From Anderseniella sp963698275 (GTDB taxonomy: Bacteria; Pseudomonadota; Alphaproteobacteria; Rhizobiales; Aestuariivirgaceae), in assembly GCA_963698275.1 (NCBI GenBank), contig CAVOQE010000011.1:62001-126000 (forward strand): a stretch of DNA of 64,000 bases, given 5' to 3'. Each line of letters starts with the position of its first letter. The stretch's first letter is position 1. The position numbers were made by a program, and so were the translations under genes. The notes beneath the pieces are model-generated. The model ran no database searches. It was not told the DNA's origin and saw only the letters and a program-made list of their open reading frames with translations. Below are positions 33,137 through 40,845 of the stretch, piece after piece.

Positions 33137-34375
33137 CTAGGCCTTCAGCAGGTCCTTCAGATCAAGATTGATGTCGGAAACAGCATCGGCAGGCGGCGAT
33201 TTGCCGGCTTCTATCAGGCGTTTTGCGACCATGTAGGCGCGTGGGTCGTTCATGGCGTCTACGGCCAGCAAATCATCTCCGCTAAAATACCAGTGAGAGC
33301 GGGATGGCGCCTTGCCGCCTCGTACGATGATCCTGTCAAAGTTCGCAGACAGTCCGGCGATCTGAAGCTTGATGTCGTACTGGTCGGACCAGAACCAGGG
33401 TTTTGCCTTGTAAGGCTCGTTGCTGCCCATGACATTGGCTGCTGCAAGCTGGCCCTGATCAATGGCATTGCCAACGCTTTCCAGGCGAAGACGTGCGCCA
33501 TTGCGGGGGAAGCAGGCGCAGTCGCCGATGGCCATGATGGCGGGGTCAGAGGTGGTGCATGTCGCATCGACCTTGATGCCGTTTTCGCAGTCAAGGCCTG
33601 CTGCCTGGGCCAGGTCCACATTGGGCAGGATACCGATGCCGGCAATGACGAAGTCGACGTCCAGTGATGTTCCGTCCGACAATGTGGCAGATGAAACGTG
33701 GCCGTCTTTGCCGTGCAGGGCCTCCAGTCCGATACCTTCACGGATATCGATGCCATGCGAGCGATGAAGGTCTCTGAAATAATCCGATGTCTGGCTGCAC
33801 GCGACACGTTGCAGAATGCGGTCGGCGGCCTCGATCAGGATAACTTTCACACCACGTTTTGCTGCAACGGCGGCTGCTTCCAGGCCGATGTAACCGCCGC
33901 CGACAATCAGTCCCCGGCGGCCGGAGGCAAATTCAGGCGCGATGGCGTCGGCATCGGCAATCGAGCGCATGTAGTAAATGCGCTCAAGACCACCGGACAG
34001 GCTGCGCGGCAATTCACGCGGCGTTGAGCCAGTGGCCAGGATGAGATTGTCGTAGTTGAGGCGAGTGCCATCGCCCAATGTGACGGTTTTGCTGTCCGGC
34101 GTGATTGCGGTGACGTGAGTTTCCGTTCTCAGATCGATGCGCTGATCGGGATAAAACTCAGGTGGCCGCAACAGCATGCGATCCAGTGACATGTCGCCGA
34201 GCAGGTAGGCCTTGGACAAGGGCGGACGCTGATAGGGTGCGTGATGTTCATCACCGATCAGCATGATGTCGCCGAGGTAGCCAAGCTCGCGCAGCCTTGC
34301 GCAAAACGAAAAGCCGGCCTGTCCGGCACCAATAACTACTGTTGTTTCACCGGAAGTGGACGTGACGTCGCGCAT
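33137..34375 (-). CDS. FAD-dependent ferredoxin/rubredoxin-type NAD(P)H reductase
   Basis: A 412-residue pyridine-nucleotide-disulfide-like oxidoreductase of the putidaredoxin-reductase type. There are two Rossmann motifs, FAD-binding VIGAGQAGFSFCARL at ~14-28 and NAD-binding LIVGGGYIGLEAAAVA at ~155. YQRPPLSKAYLLGD and AIGDCACF (second FAD motif) are also clear, and a C-terminal reductase domain (FWSDQYDIKLQIAGL) follows. Such enzymes reduce a ferredoxin partner of an oxygenase; no such partner is adjacent. Confidence 0.88.
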   Translation of the reverse strand: MRDVTSTSGETTVVIGAGQAGFSFCARLRELGYLGDIMLIGDEHHAPYQRPPLSKAYLLGDMSLDRMLLRPPEFYPDQRIDLRTETHVTAITPDSKTVTLGDGTRLNYDNLILATGSTPRELPRSLSGGLERIYYMRSIADADAIAPEFASGRRGLIVGGGYIGLEAAAVAAKRGVKVILIEAADRILQRVACSQTSDYFRDLHRSHGIDIREGIGLEALHGKDGHVSSATLSDGTSLDVDFVIAGIGILPNVDLAQAAGLDCENGIKVDATCTTSDPAIMAIGDCACFPRNGARLRLESVGNAIDQGQLAAANVMGSNEPYKAKPWFWSDQYDIKLQIAGLSANFDRIIVRGGKAPSRSHWYFSGDDLLAVDAMNDPRAYMVAKRLIEAGKSPPADAVSDINLDLKDLLKA

Positions 34376-34393
34376 GACTCTTATTTGATCTTA

Positions 34394-34433
34394 ACCAACC
34401 GAAGGGGTCAATTGACACTGTTTTCCGGTTGGT
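34394..34433. repeat. 8-bp inverted repeat upstream of the reductase gene
   Basis: ACCAACCG (34394-34401) and CGGTTGGT (34426-34433) form a perfect inverted repeat with a 24-bp gap, starting 19 bp before the reductase ATG. It could be a regulator site for that gene; no family can be assigned. Confidence 0.35.
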
Positions 34434-34456
34434 CGCAATGTCGAAAGAACAGCAGG

Positions 34457-34633
34457 TCAGGCCAGCAGGCGATCCATGGCGGACAGAACGCCCAGAACTT
34501 CACTGGTTGACAGCCCCAGACCGTTTTCCTGACCCCGGTAGGGGCCGGGGCGACGGTAGTTCTCAGGTACGCCGACAATTTGTGCGTCGGCTGAGCGGGC
34601 AGGCGAGCTTGTGATTGTGTGTGGGCGGTACAT
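34457..34633 (-). CDS. Small hypothetical protein
   Basis: A 58-residue candidate starting MYRPHTITSSPARSAD and ending VLGVLSAMDRLLA, with AAGGAAAG about 10 bp upstream. An in-frame GTG at 34678 would add 15 residues. It has no domain, signal or membrane helix. It is supported only by the ribosome site and a sensible amphipathic C-terminus. Confidence 0.4.
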   Translation of the reverse strand: MYRPHTITSSPARSADAQIVGVPENYRRPGPYRGQENGLGLSTSEVLGVLSAMDRLLA

Positions 34634-34769
34634 GGCGGTGGTCTTTCCTTGGTCCTTGATGGGTTTGTTTATGCTCACGAAAATAGCGCAGGCAACCTGA
34701 ACAGGATGTGAACTATGTCACAAGCTGGCGTTCATGTTCTGGCACTTTGAAAGCGACTATTAAACGGAT

Positions 34770-34985
34770 CTAGCGGGGATTGACGCCGTATAGTGTCAGC
34801 AGATGGACGGTAGCCAGAACAGCCAGGAAAGCGCCGGCCAGCAGAAATGGCGTCGTTGGCCAGATGGAGACTTCCATCGACTTTTTTGGTCTGCTTTCAC
34901 GCCAGCACATGAACACGACAAGCGCGATACCGAAGCCGAACACGCTCCAGGTTAATGCAATTTCGCTTGGGACTAACGATGTCAT
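34770..34985 (-). CDS. Small two-helix membrane protein
   Basis: A 71-residue protein with two hydrophobic segments (TWSVFGFGIALVVFMCW and FLLAGAFLAVLATVHLLTLY) separated by a charged loop (RESRPKKSMEV). The topology is that of a simple membrane hairpin. No family is recognised and no clear ribosome site is seen, so the assignment rests on the clean helix pattern. Confidence 0.5.
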   Translation of the reverse strand: MTSLVPSEIALTWSVFGFGIALVVFMCWRESRPKKSMEVSIWPTTPFLLAGAFLAVLATVHLLTLYGVNPR

Positions 34986-35063
34986 GTGAAGCGGCTTGGC
35001 CTGATTGTTAAATGGTCGTCGTCGATTGTGTGATATAAGATGCTTTTGCCGGATTTGCAGTAG

Positions 35064-35092
35064 TTGACACTTGGCATCCGCGCAACTATGTT
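35064..35092 (+). promoter_or_regulatory. Strong promoter of rpmJ
   Basis: A perfect -35 TTGACA (35064-35069), a 17-bp spacer and TATGTT (35087-35092) as -10. It leaves a leader of about 70 nt before rpmJ that contains a 7-bp hairpin (GCCGCGC 35112-35118 with GCGCGGC 35138-35144). Confidence 0.7.
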
Positions 35093-35167
35093 CCGCCCAA
35101 CTATTTCACAGGCCGCGCCGGGTTTTGAAAACTGCTCGCGCGGCTTTGATTATGAGAGACCGGTCAG

Positions 35168-35293
35168 ATGAAAATCCGTAATTCCTTGAAATCGCTTGCC
35201 AAGCGTCACCGCGCAAACCGCGTTGTTCGTCGCCGTGGCCGGCTTTATGTCATCAACAAAGTCAACCCGCGCTTCAAGGCGCGCCAGGGCTGA
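35168..35293 (+). CDS. rpmJ: 50S ribosomal protein L36 (type without zinc ligands)
   Basis: A 41-residue ribosomal protein reading MKIRNSLKSLAKRHRAN, then VVRRRGRLYVINKVNPRFKARQG. The sequence is very basic and lacks the CxxC...C...H zinc ligands of the short L36 form, as is usual in alphaproteobacteria. It stands alone between a strong promoter and a rho-independent terminator, a monocistronic unit. It is too short to be caught by most length cut-offs. Confidence 0.95.
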   Translation: MKIRNSLKSLAKRHRANRVVRRRGRLYVINKVNPRFKARQG

Positions 35294-35343
35294 TGAGCTG
35301 AATTTTGCCCCTGCCGGGCAATTGACATCACCAGAATTTGAAG

Positions 35344-35371
35344 ACGCCGCAGATGCTTTTGCGGCGTTTTT
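35344..35371 (+). terminator. Rho-independent terminator after rpmJ
   Basis: ACGCCGCA (35344-35351) pairs perfectly with TGCGGCGT (35360-35367) around an eight-base loop, followed by TTTTG. It ends the monocistronic rpmJ transcript 50 bp after the stop. Confidence 0.85.
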
Positions 35372-35480
35372 GTTTGGCTGATGTGGCTGAAAAGCTCGCA
35401 TTTTCAACAGGTTAGATTTCAAAACAGCACAAAATCACATGCACTTTTGCTTGCCATGCTCAGGTGCTAGACTTGGTGTC

Positions 35481-36116
35481 ATGATAAAAGCCTTATTGAA
35501 ATCGTTGATATGCGCCGCAGTCATTGCCGGACCGGCATTCTTGACGCCTGTACATGCCCAGCAGGCAGGTGAGGCGCACCAGATTCCCGGGCAGGGCCTT
35601 GGTCCGGGATTGCATAATCCGGACAGTAGTGCCGATGTTGCCGAAGTGCTCGACCGGTTGTTTGGCCAGTTGCGGCAGGCCGACGATGAAAAGTCTGTAA
35701 AAGTGCTGGAAAACGCCATCCAGGCACTGTGGTTGCGTTCCGGCAGTCCCACCGCCGACCTGCTGATGAAACAGGCCGGTGATGCCATGGGCGAGCAGCA
35801 GTACGGCGCAGCCCTGGTTATTCTGGACACCGTGGTAGAGCAGCATCCGGACTTTGCCGAAGGCTGGAACCGGCGTGCGACCCTGCATTTTCTGCGTGGA
35901 GATTTTACAAGTTCGCTGAGTGATATCGATCAGGTGCTGTCGCTGGAACCGCGCCACTATGGCGCCCTGTCGGGTCAGGGCGCGATTTTCAAGCAGCGTG
36001 GTGACGGCCGCAAGGCATTGCGCGCCCTGCGCCGTGCCCGCACAGTGAACCCGCAGTTGAAGAACGTGAACGAGCGCATTCGCGAACTTGAGCAGGAATT
36101 CGACCAGAAGATTTAG
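35481..36116 (+). CDS. Secreted TPR protein
   Basis: A 211-residue protein with a signal peptide (MIKALLKSLICAAVIAG...VHAQ) and at least three tetratricopeptide-like repeats from about residue 90 (YGAALVILDTVVEQHPDFAEGWNRRATLHFLRGDF; SSLSDIDQVLSLEPRHYGALSG; RKALRALRRARTVNPQL). It is likely a periplasmic scaffold. The start at 35481 is preferred over 35439 because it begins the signal peptide. It converges on pyk. Confidence 0.82.
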   Translation: MIKALLKSLICAAVIAGPAFLTPVHAQQAGEAHQIPGQGLGPGLHNPDSSADVAEVLDRLFGQLRQADDEKSVKVLENAIQALWLRSGSPTADLLMKQAGDAMGEQQYGAALVILDTVVEQHPDFAEGWNRRATLHFLRGDFTSSLSDIDQVLSLEPRHYGALSGQGAIFKQRGDGRKALRALRRARTVNPQLKNVNERIRELEQEFDQKI

Positions 36117-36169
36117 CGATTGCCTGCGTTGCGGAGAACTAGACCGCAACTGCCTGGCCGGAAGGCGGA

Positions 36170-37597
36170 TTACTGTGCCGGTGCCGTAACCCGTGCCACT
36201 CTCAGCATGTTGGTCTTGCCGGGGGTGCGCAGGGGAACACCTGCGGTGATGACGATGTGATCGCCGACCTTGGCGATTTTCTCATTGCGCGAGATATCGA
36301 CGGCGCGCTGCACCATGTCGTCCAGATCACGGGCATCTTCGGTGTGCATGCAATGCAGGCCCCACACAACCGCCAGACGGCGTCCGGTGGCAATATTGGG
36401 CGTCAGGGCAATGACCGGCATGTCAGGGCGTTCCCGCGCAACGCGCAGGCCGGTCGAGCCTGATCCGGTGTAACACACGATAGCTGCCACATTGAGCGTC
36501 TCGGCGACCGAGCGTGCCGCATTGGCAATGGCGTCAGCACTGGTCGGCTGCGGTTCGGTGCGGGCATTCTTGATGATATTGGCATACAGCGGATCGCGCT
36601 CGATGGATTGTGCGATCTTGTCCATGGTCGCGACAGCTTCTTCCGGCCATTGTCCGGCCGCTGATTCAGCTGACAGCATGATCGCATCAGCCCCTTCAAA
36701 CAGGGCGGTTGCAACGTCTGACACTTCAGCGCGGGTCGGCACAGGCTCCTGGATCATGCTTTCCAGCATCTGGGTCGCGACAACGACCGGCTTGCCGGCG
36801 CGGCGGCAGGCCCGCACCATGCGCTTCTGCCATCCGGGCACGGATTCCAGCGGCAATTCGACACCAAGGTCTCCACGCGCCACCATGATGGCATCTGACT
36901 GTTCGATGATGTCGTCCAGGAAATTGAGCGCCGATGGCTTTTCTACCTTGACCATGATGCCGGCCTTGTCGCCGATGATGGCGCGTGCCTCGGCGACGTC
37001 AGACGGCTGTTGCACGAACGACAAAGCGACCCAGTCAATGTCCAGTGTCAGGGCATAATCGAGGTCGGCAAGGTCCTTTTCGGTCAACGGCGTGAGCGGG
37101 ATGATGGTGTCGGGCAGGTTGACGCCCTTGCGCGCCGACAGGACACCGCCGAAAATCACGCGGGTCTCGATTGTCCGGTCATTGGCAGAGATAACCTCCA
37201 GCCGGATCCGGCCGTCATTGAGAAGCAGGTGTTCACCGGGCTTAACCGCCTGGAAGATTTCCGGATGGGGCAGATGAACGCGGGTTTCATCACCTGGTGT
37301 TTCATCCATGTCGAGAGAAAAAGTGTCGCCTGCATTGATGGTCACTTCTTCACTGGCGAAGGTGTCGATGCGCAGTTTCGGGCCCTGCAGGTCAACAAGC
37401 ACGGCGATGGGTCGGGAGTATTTCTTCTCGATCCGGCGGATAATGTCGTAGCGGGATTTCAGATTGGCATGATCGGAATGGCTCATATTGATGCGGAACA
37501 CATCCACACCTGCGAGAAACAGCTTCTCAATCATGTCTTCGGTTTCGGACGCGGGCCCCAGGGTTGCGATAATTTTCGCCTGTCTCTGCCGTCTCAC
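36170..37597 (-). CDS. pyk: Pyruvate kinase
   Basis: A 475-residue glycolytic enzyme making pyruvate and ATP from phosphoenolpyruvate and ADP. Signatures: KIIATLGPASE at ~8-18, NMSHSDH near 37, LVDLQGPKLRI near 67, IMVKVEKPSALNFLDDI with the catalytic lysine, MVARGDLGVELP, and TQMLESMIQEPVPTRAEVSDVATA. The GTG start at 37597 follows a GGTAGGGA site and gives the family's normal N-terminus. The next gene, DUF1036, lies just upstream on the same strand, an arrangement common in Rhizobiales. Confidence 0.96.
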   Translation of the reverse strand: MRRQRQAKIIATLGPASETEDMIEKLFLAGVDVFRINMSHSDHANLKSRYDIIRRIEKKYSRPIAVLVDLQGPKLRIDTFASEEVTINAGDTFSLDMDETPGDETRVHLPHPEIFQAVKPGEHLLLNDGRIRLEVISANDRTIETRVIFGGVLSARKGVNLPDTIIPLTPLTEKDLADLDYALTLDIDWVALSFVQQPSDVAEARAIIGDKAGIMVKVEKPSALNFLDDIIEQSDAIMVARGDLGVELPLESVPGWQKRMVRACRRAGKPVVVATQMLESMIQEPVPTRAEVSDVATALFEGADAIMLSAESAAGQWPEEAVATMDKIAQSIERDPLYANIIKNARTEPQPTSADAIANAARSVAETLNVAAIVCYTGSGSTGLRVARERPDMPVIALTPNIATGRRLAVVWGLHCMHTEDARDLDDMVQRAVDISRNEKIAKVGDHIVITAGVPLRTPGKTNMLRVARVTAPAQ

Positions 37598-37629
37598 GTC
37601 CCTACCGCCTTATCGTTCTTGTTGCCGGT

Positions 37630-38073
37630 TTACTGGGTTGCAGCAGGAGCCGCCTGGGTTTTTGCACCTTCAAGCCTGATGGTCCAGTCCGTGTTTTCAC
37701 CCGTGTCCACTTCAAAGTAACCGGTCTGCTTGTACCCGCGTTCCTGGCAGCTTTTTAAACCGCGTATGGTGAAGAGCTTATCACGGCTGCACATCTGGGC
37801 GTTGCCACCCCAGGAACCGCCATTGTCATAGTCAACCGCGTAGATGTAATACCAGCGCGCGATCAGGGGGCCTTTCAGCAGTGTTTCGCAAGCATTGGCG
37901 GCAATGTTCCACCAGCCTTCAGAGGCCCAGCCCTGTTGATCCTTGTAGCCCAGGGCCACGCCAACGCGGCTTGGGGTCAAATTGCAGAGCTTGAGGTCTG
38001 CGTGTGCAGGTGCTGGCTGTGCTAAAAATGCCGGAGCAGCAACAGCCAAGGCAAGAAGAATTGAACGCTTCAT
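37630..38073 (-). CDS. DUF1036 secreted protein
   Basis: A 147-residue exported protein of the DUF1036 family. A signal peptide (MKRSILLALAVAAPAFLA...AHA) precedes the conserved LKLCNLTPSRVGVALGYKDQQGWASEGWWNIAANAC opening and further cysteines that may form disulfides (CETLL, MCSRDK, SCQERG). Its function is unknown. A GGAAAGA site precedes the ATG at 38073. It lies 32 bp ahead of pyk and is probably co-transcribed with it. Confidence 0.85.
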   Translation of the reverse strand: MKRSILLALAVAAPAFLAQPAPAHADLKLCNLTPSRVGVALGYKDQQGWASEGWWNIAANACETLLKGPLIARWYYIYAVDYDNGGSWGGNAQMCSRDKLFTIRGLKSCQERGYKQTGYFEVDTGENTDWTIRLEGAKTQAAPAATQ

Positions 38074-38363
38074 ATCCAGTCTTTCCCAGTGACGCGTGCG
38101 CACAAGGCACAACGTCATCCATCCCGATTTCTAATCCTGTCCAGCCATCACCAGTGTGACGGCACAACCGACTGATCCCAAGTCTGTTGTGACGGCTCCT
38201 GGCCCACATTTGGCCAATCCCAAATTGCCATCGCAAAAATGGCAGTTCAATGACATGATATTACTTCGCCATATTACAACTTATCAACGTGTTCTGTGAT
38301 CCGGTCAAGCATGCTTGATGCATGGTGGACAATCACAGGGCGCGTCCTATAGTCCTACTCGTC

Positions 38364-39194
38364 ATGAACATTGCGTCTACCGTTTCTCACTCCGGTCCAC
38401 ACCGGCCCGCAGACATTGCGGGATTTGACAGTCACTACGTGTTGCCGGGCGACCGCGGCTGCGGATTGCTGCTGGTTTGTGATCATGCCAGAAACGCGCT
38501 GCCGGCAGCATATGGAAATCTGGGCCTGCCGGCATCGGATTTTGACCGGCATATTGCCTATGATATCGGCGTTGAAGCGGTGGTGAACGGCTTGTCGGCC
38601 AGGCTGGGTGCGCCTGCGGTGTTGTCGTGTTTTTCCAGATTGTTGATTGATCCCAACCGGGGTGTCAACGACCCGACATTGATCATGCAGTTGTCTGACG
38701 GAGCGGTGGTGCCGGGCAACCGGGAGATAGATGAGGCGGAGCGGAAATTCAGGTTGTCTCACTTCTACCAGCCCTATCATCGTGCCATCGAGGCGGAGAT
38801 TGATGCCGCGATAGCGGAAGGGTCTCCACCGGTGCTGCTTTCGGTGCATAGTTTTACGCCCGCCTGGAAAGGCCTGGCGCGTCCCTGGCATGCCGGCTTT
38901 TTGTGGGAGGATGACAGGCGATGTTCTGACCTGTTCATTCAGGCATTGTCCGGCGACCCCAACCTGATGGTCGGCGATAACGAACCTTATGCAGGCGGAC
39001 TGGCCGGCGACACCATGAACACGCATGCGGTCAAGCGCGGACTGCCGCACACGCTGCTGGAAATCCGCCAGGATCTGATTTCAGATGACCATGGCGTATC
39101 ACAATGGATTGAGCGGCTGGCCGGCGCTATTGAAGCGATGATTGCCAATAACCAGATCAAGGATCTGGCCCTGACCCTAGCAGGAGACACATGA
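38364..39194 (+). CDS. N-formylglutamate amidohydrolase family protein
   Basis: A 276-residue hydrolase of the N-formylglutamate amidohydrolase (HutG-2) family. Typical segments: LLLVCDHARNALPAAYGNLG, HIAYDIGVEAVVNGLSARLGAPAVLSCFSRLLIDPNRG, LLSVHSFTPAWKG and the C-terminal LLEIRQDLI. Some relatives act in histidine degradation; others have unknown substrates. It overlaps the DUF1244 gene by ATGA, a pairing conserved in Rhizobiales. The start is uncertain (an ATG at 38322 is possible). Confidence 0.85.
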   Translation: MNIASTVSHSGPHRPADIAGFDSHYVLPGDRGCGLLLVCDHARNALPAAYGNLGLPASDFDRHIAYDIGVEAVVNGLSARLGAPAVLSCFSRLLIDPNRGVNDPTLIMQLSDGAVVPGNREIDEAERKFRLSHFYQPYHRAIEAEIDAAIAEGSPPVLLSVHSFTPAWKGLARPWHAGFLWEDDRRCSDLFIQALSGDPNLMVGDNEPYAGGLAGDTMNTHAVKRGLPHTLLEIRQDLISDDHGVSQWIERLAGAIEAMIANNQIKDLALTLAGDT

Positions 39195-39493
39195 ATATGG
39201 ATCAGAAGACCCAAACCGAACTGGAGGCGGCTGCATTTCGCCGCCTCGTTGCGCATTTGCGCGAACGCACGGATGTCCAAAACATTGACCTGATGAACCT
39301 GGGCGGGTTTTGCCGCAACTGCCTGTCCAACTGGCTCAAAGATGCTGCGGATGAAACCGGTATTGCGCTGGACAAGGAAGCTGCGCGCGAGCATGTCTAT
39401 GGGATGCCATATGCCCAATGGAAGGCCACCTATCAGACCGAGGCCACGCCAGAACAGGCAGCGGCATTTGCGAAGTCGCATACCGATCACTAG
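39191..39493 (+). CDS. DUF1244 protein
   Basis: A 100-residue small cytoplasmic protein of family DUF1244. The hallmark is FRRLVAHLRERTDVQNIDLMNLGGFCRNCLSNWL with a CRNC motif, followed by MPYAQWKATYQ. The function is unknown; the cysteine pair could bind metal. It is translationally coupled to the amidohydrolase gene. Confidence 0.88.
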   Translation: MNMDQKTQTELEAAAFRRLVAHLRERTDVQNIDLMNLGGFCRNCLSNWLKDAADETGIALDKEAAREHVYGMPYAQWKATYQTEATPEQAAAFAKSHTDH

Positions 39494-39600
39494 AGCAATA
39501 TGGGTTAAATTGAACCCATAAAGTTGCTCTGGCACTTTGCAAGCGATCAGTTTTATGGTTTTGATTGGTTCGATCAAAACCATACTTATCCAGGGTCATG
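39494..39600. repeat. Intergenic palindromic element with two hairpins
   Basis: Two adjacent hairpins. The first nests AGAGCAA...TTGCTCT around ATGGGTT...AACCCAT. The second is a 12-bp stem, TATGGTTTTGAT...ATCAAAACCATA. The block CTGGCACTTTGCAAGCGA between them recurs nearly unchanged at 34737-34754 (CTGGCACTTTGAAAGCGA), so it looks like a dispersed element. The first hairpin could also end the DUF1244 transcript. Confidence 0.6.
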
Positions 39601-39659
39601 ACCCTAAATCAACACACGTTCAGATGAGCGCTTAAAGTAGATAGAACGGACGTAAATCC

Positions 39660-39947
39660 ATGGACACCAAGACAAGTTTTGCGCAAGGCCAGCTGCGGAG
39701 CCTGATCGAGCGCATTGAGCGGCTTGAAGAAGAAAAGAAGGCAATTGCGGCTGACATCAAGGAAATCTACGGTGAGGCCAAATCCAACGGTTTCGACACC
39801 AAGATCATGCGCAAGGTCGTCAGCCTTCGCAAGAAAGACAGCGCAGAACGCCAGGAAGAAGAAGCCATTCTCGACCTTTATCTCAGCGCACTCGGCATGA
39901 TTGCCGCAGATGGCAGCGGGCAGGACGATGCTGCTGCTGCGGAATGA
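39660..39947 (+). CDS. gapR: DUF2312 / GapR-like nucleoid-associated protein
   Basis: A 95-residue protein of the DUF2312 family, whose Caulobacter member GapR encircles overtwisted DNA ahead of replication and transcription forks. The family signature is QLRSLIERIERLEEEKKAIAADIKEIYGEAKSNGFDTKIMRKVVSLRKKD. The first helix is coiled-coil-like; the C-terminal tail is acidic and variable. It stands alone after the palindromic element. Confidence 0.88.
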   Translation: MDTKTSFAQGQLRSLIERIERLEEEKKAIAADIKEIYGEAKSNGFDTKIMRKVVSLRKKDSAERQEEEAILDLYLSALGMIAADGSGQDDAAAAE

Positions 39948-40000
39948 TTGAAGGGAGATGATGGTTATGGACGCCGCTCAATAACCCGGGTTGGAAATCG

Positions 40001-40807
40001 ATGAGCGCAGCAGCACTTGGTATGGTCGCCGTTTTGGGGAGTATGCAATTGGGCTGGGCGGAAGCGGAAACAAGCCAGCAGGTTCGTGGGTTGAATCCGG
40101 CGGCTTCCGTCATTGAGGTCGCCGTGACGAATTCCACGGAACCGGAGTCTTCACAGGCAGATAATCTAAGAGCCTCGGTCGAGCATATGCTGCTGGGCAA
40201 TTACCATCTCGACAACGGAAACTATCAAGCTGCGCTGGCTGAATACACCAGGGCGCTGGATTATGATCCGAAGTCCTGGGTTGCATTCCTGCTGCGGGCA
40301 TACCTGTACCAGCTGCAAAGCAAGAACGCGCTGGCCATAAAGGACCTCGACAAGACAATAGAGCTCAATCCGACAGTTGAAGCCCATGTCATGCGGGGAG
40401 TCGCATACGCCTTTTCAGGAGACGACGATTCCGCTCTCGAGGACTATGTGACGGCGGTGCGCATCGATCCTGCCTATGGAAGCACCTACAAGCAGCGCGC
40501 CTACATCTATCTGCGACGTGGCAAGTTTGCCGAGGCCGAAGCCGACATCAAAGAGGCGATAAGACTGCTGCCGGACGATCTGGAAGTTCAGCACAGTTTC
40601 GGAGACGTTCTGTACTACGGCGGAAAGATCCAGGCTGCGAAGCGGCAATGGGAAAAAACCTGCGCGATTGCGGATGTTGAGATGACCAGCGACTGGCAGC
40701 AGAGACTGGCGGCGATCGGCCGTTACAACGGGACGGTGGACGGCAAGTGTGATGGTGAATTGATTGACGTCTTTACGGCCTGTGCGCGTGACAGGTGTCA
40801 GTTCTGA
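40001..40807 (+). CDS. TPR-repeat protein, probably exported
   Basis: A 268-residue protein with a short hydrophobic N-terminus (AAALGMVAVLGSMQLGWAEA) that may be a signal peptide, then four tetratricopeptide repeats from about residue 62 (GNYHLDNGNYQAALAEYTRALDYDPKSW; KNALAIKDLDKTIELNP; DDDSALEDYVTAVRIDPAYG; GKFAEAEADIKEAIRLLPDD). Several cysteines lie at the C-terminus. Its function is unknown. It follows gapR by 53 bp. Confidence 0.78.
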   Translation: MSAAALGMVAVLGSMQLGWAEAETSQQVRGLNPAASVIEVAVTNSTEPESSQADNLRASVEHMLLGNYHLDNGNYQAALAEYTRALDYDPKSWVAFLLRAYLYQLQSKNALAIKDLDKTIELNPTVEAHVMRGVAYAFSGDDDSALEDYVTAVRIDPAYGSTYKQRAYIYLRRGKFAEAEADIKEAIRLLPDDLEVQHSFGDVLYYGGKIQAAKRQWEKTCAIADVEMTSDWQQRLAAIGRYNGTVDGKCDGELIDVFTACARDRCQF

Positions 40808-40845
40808 TTGCCTCAAAAGCTGATCTGGAAATGATTGGAAGACTG

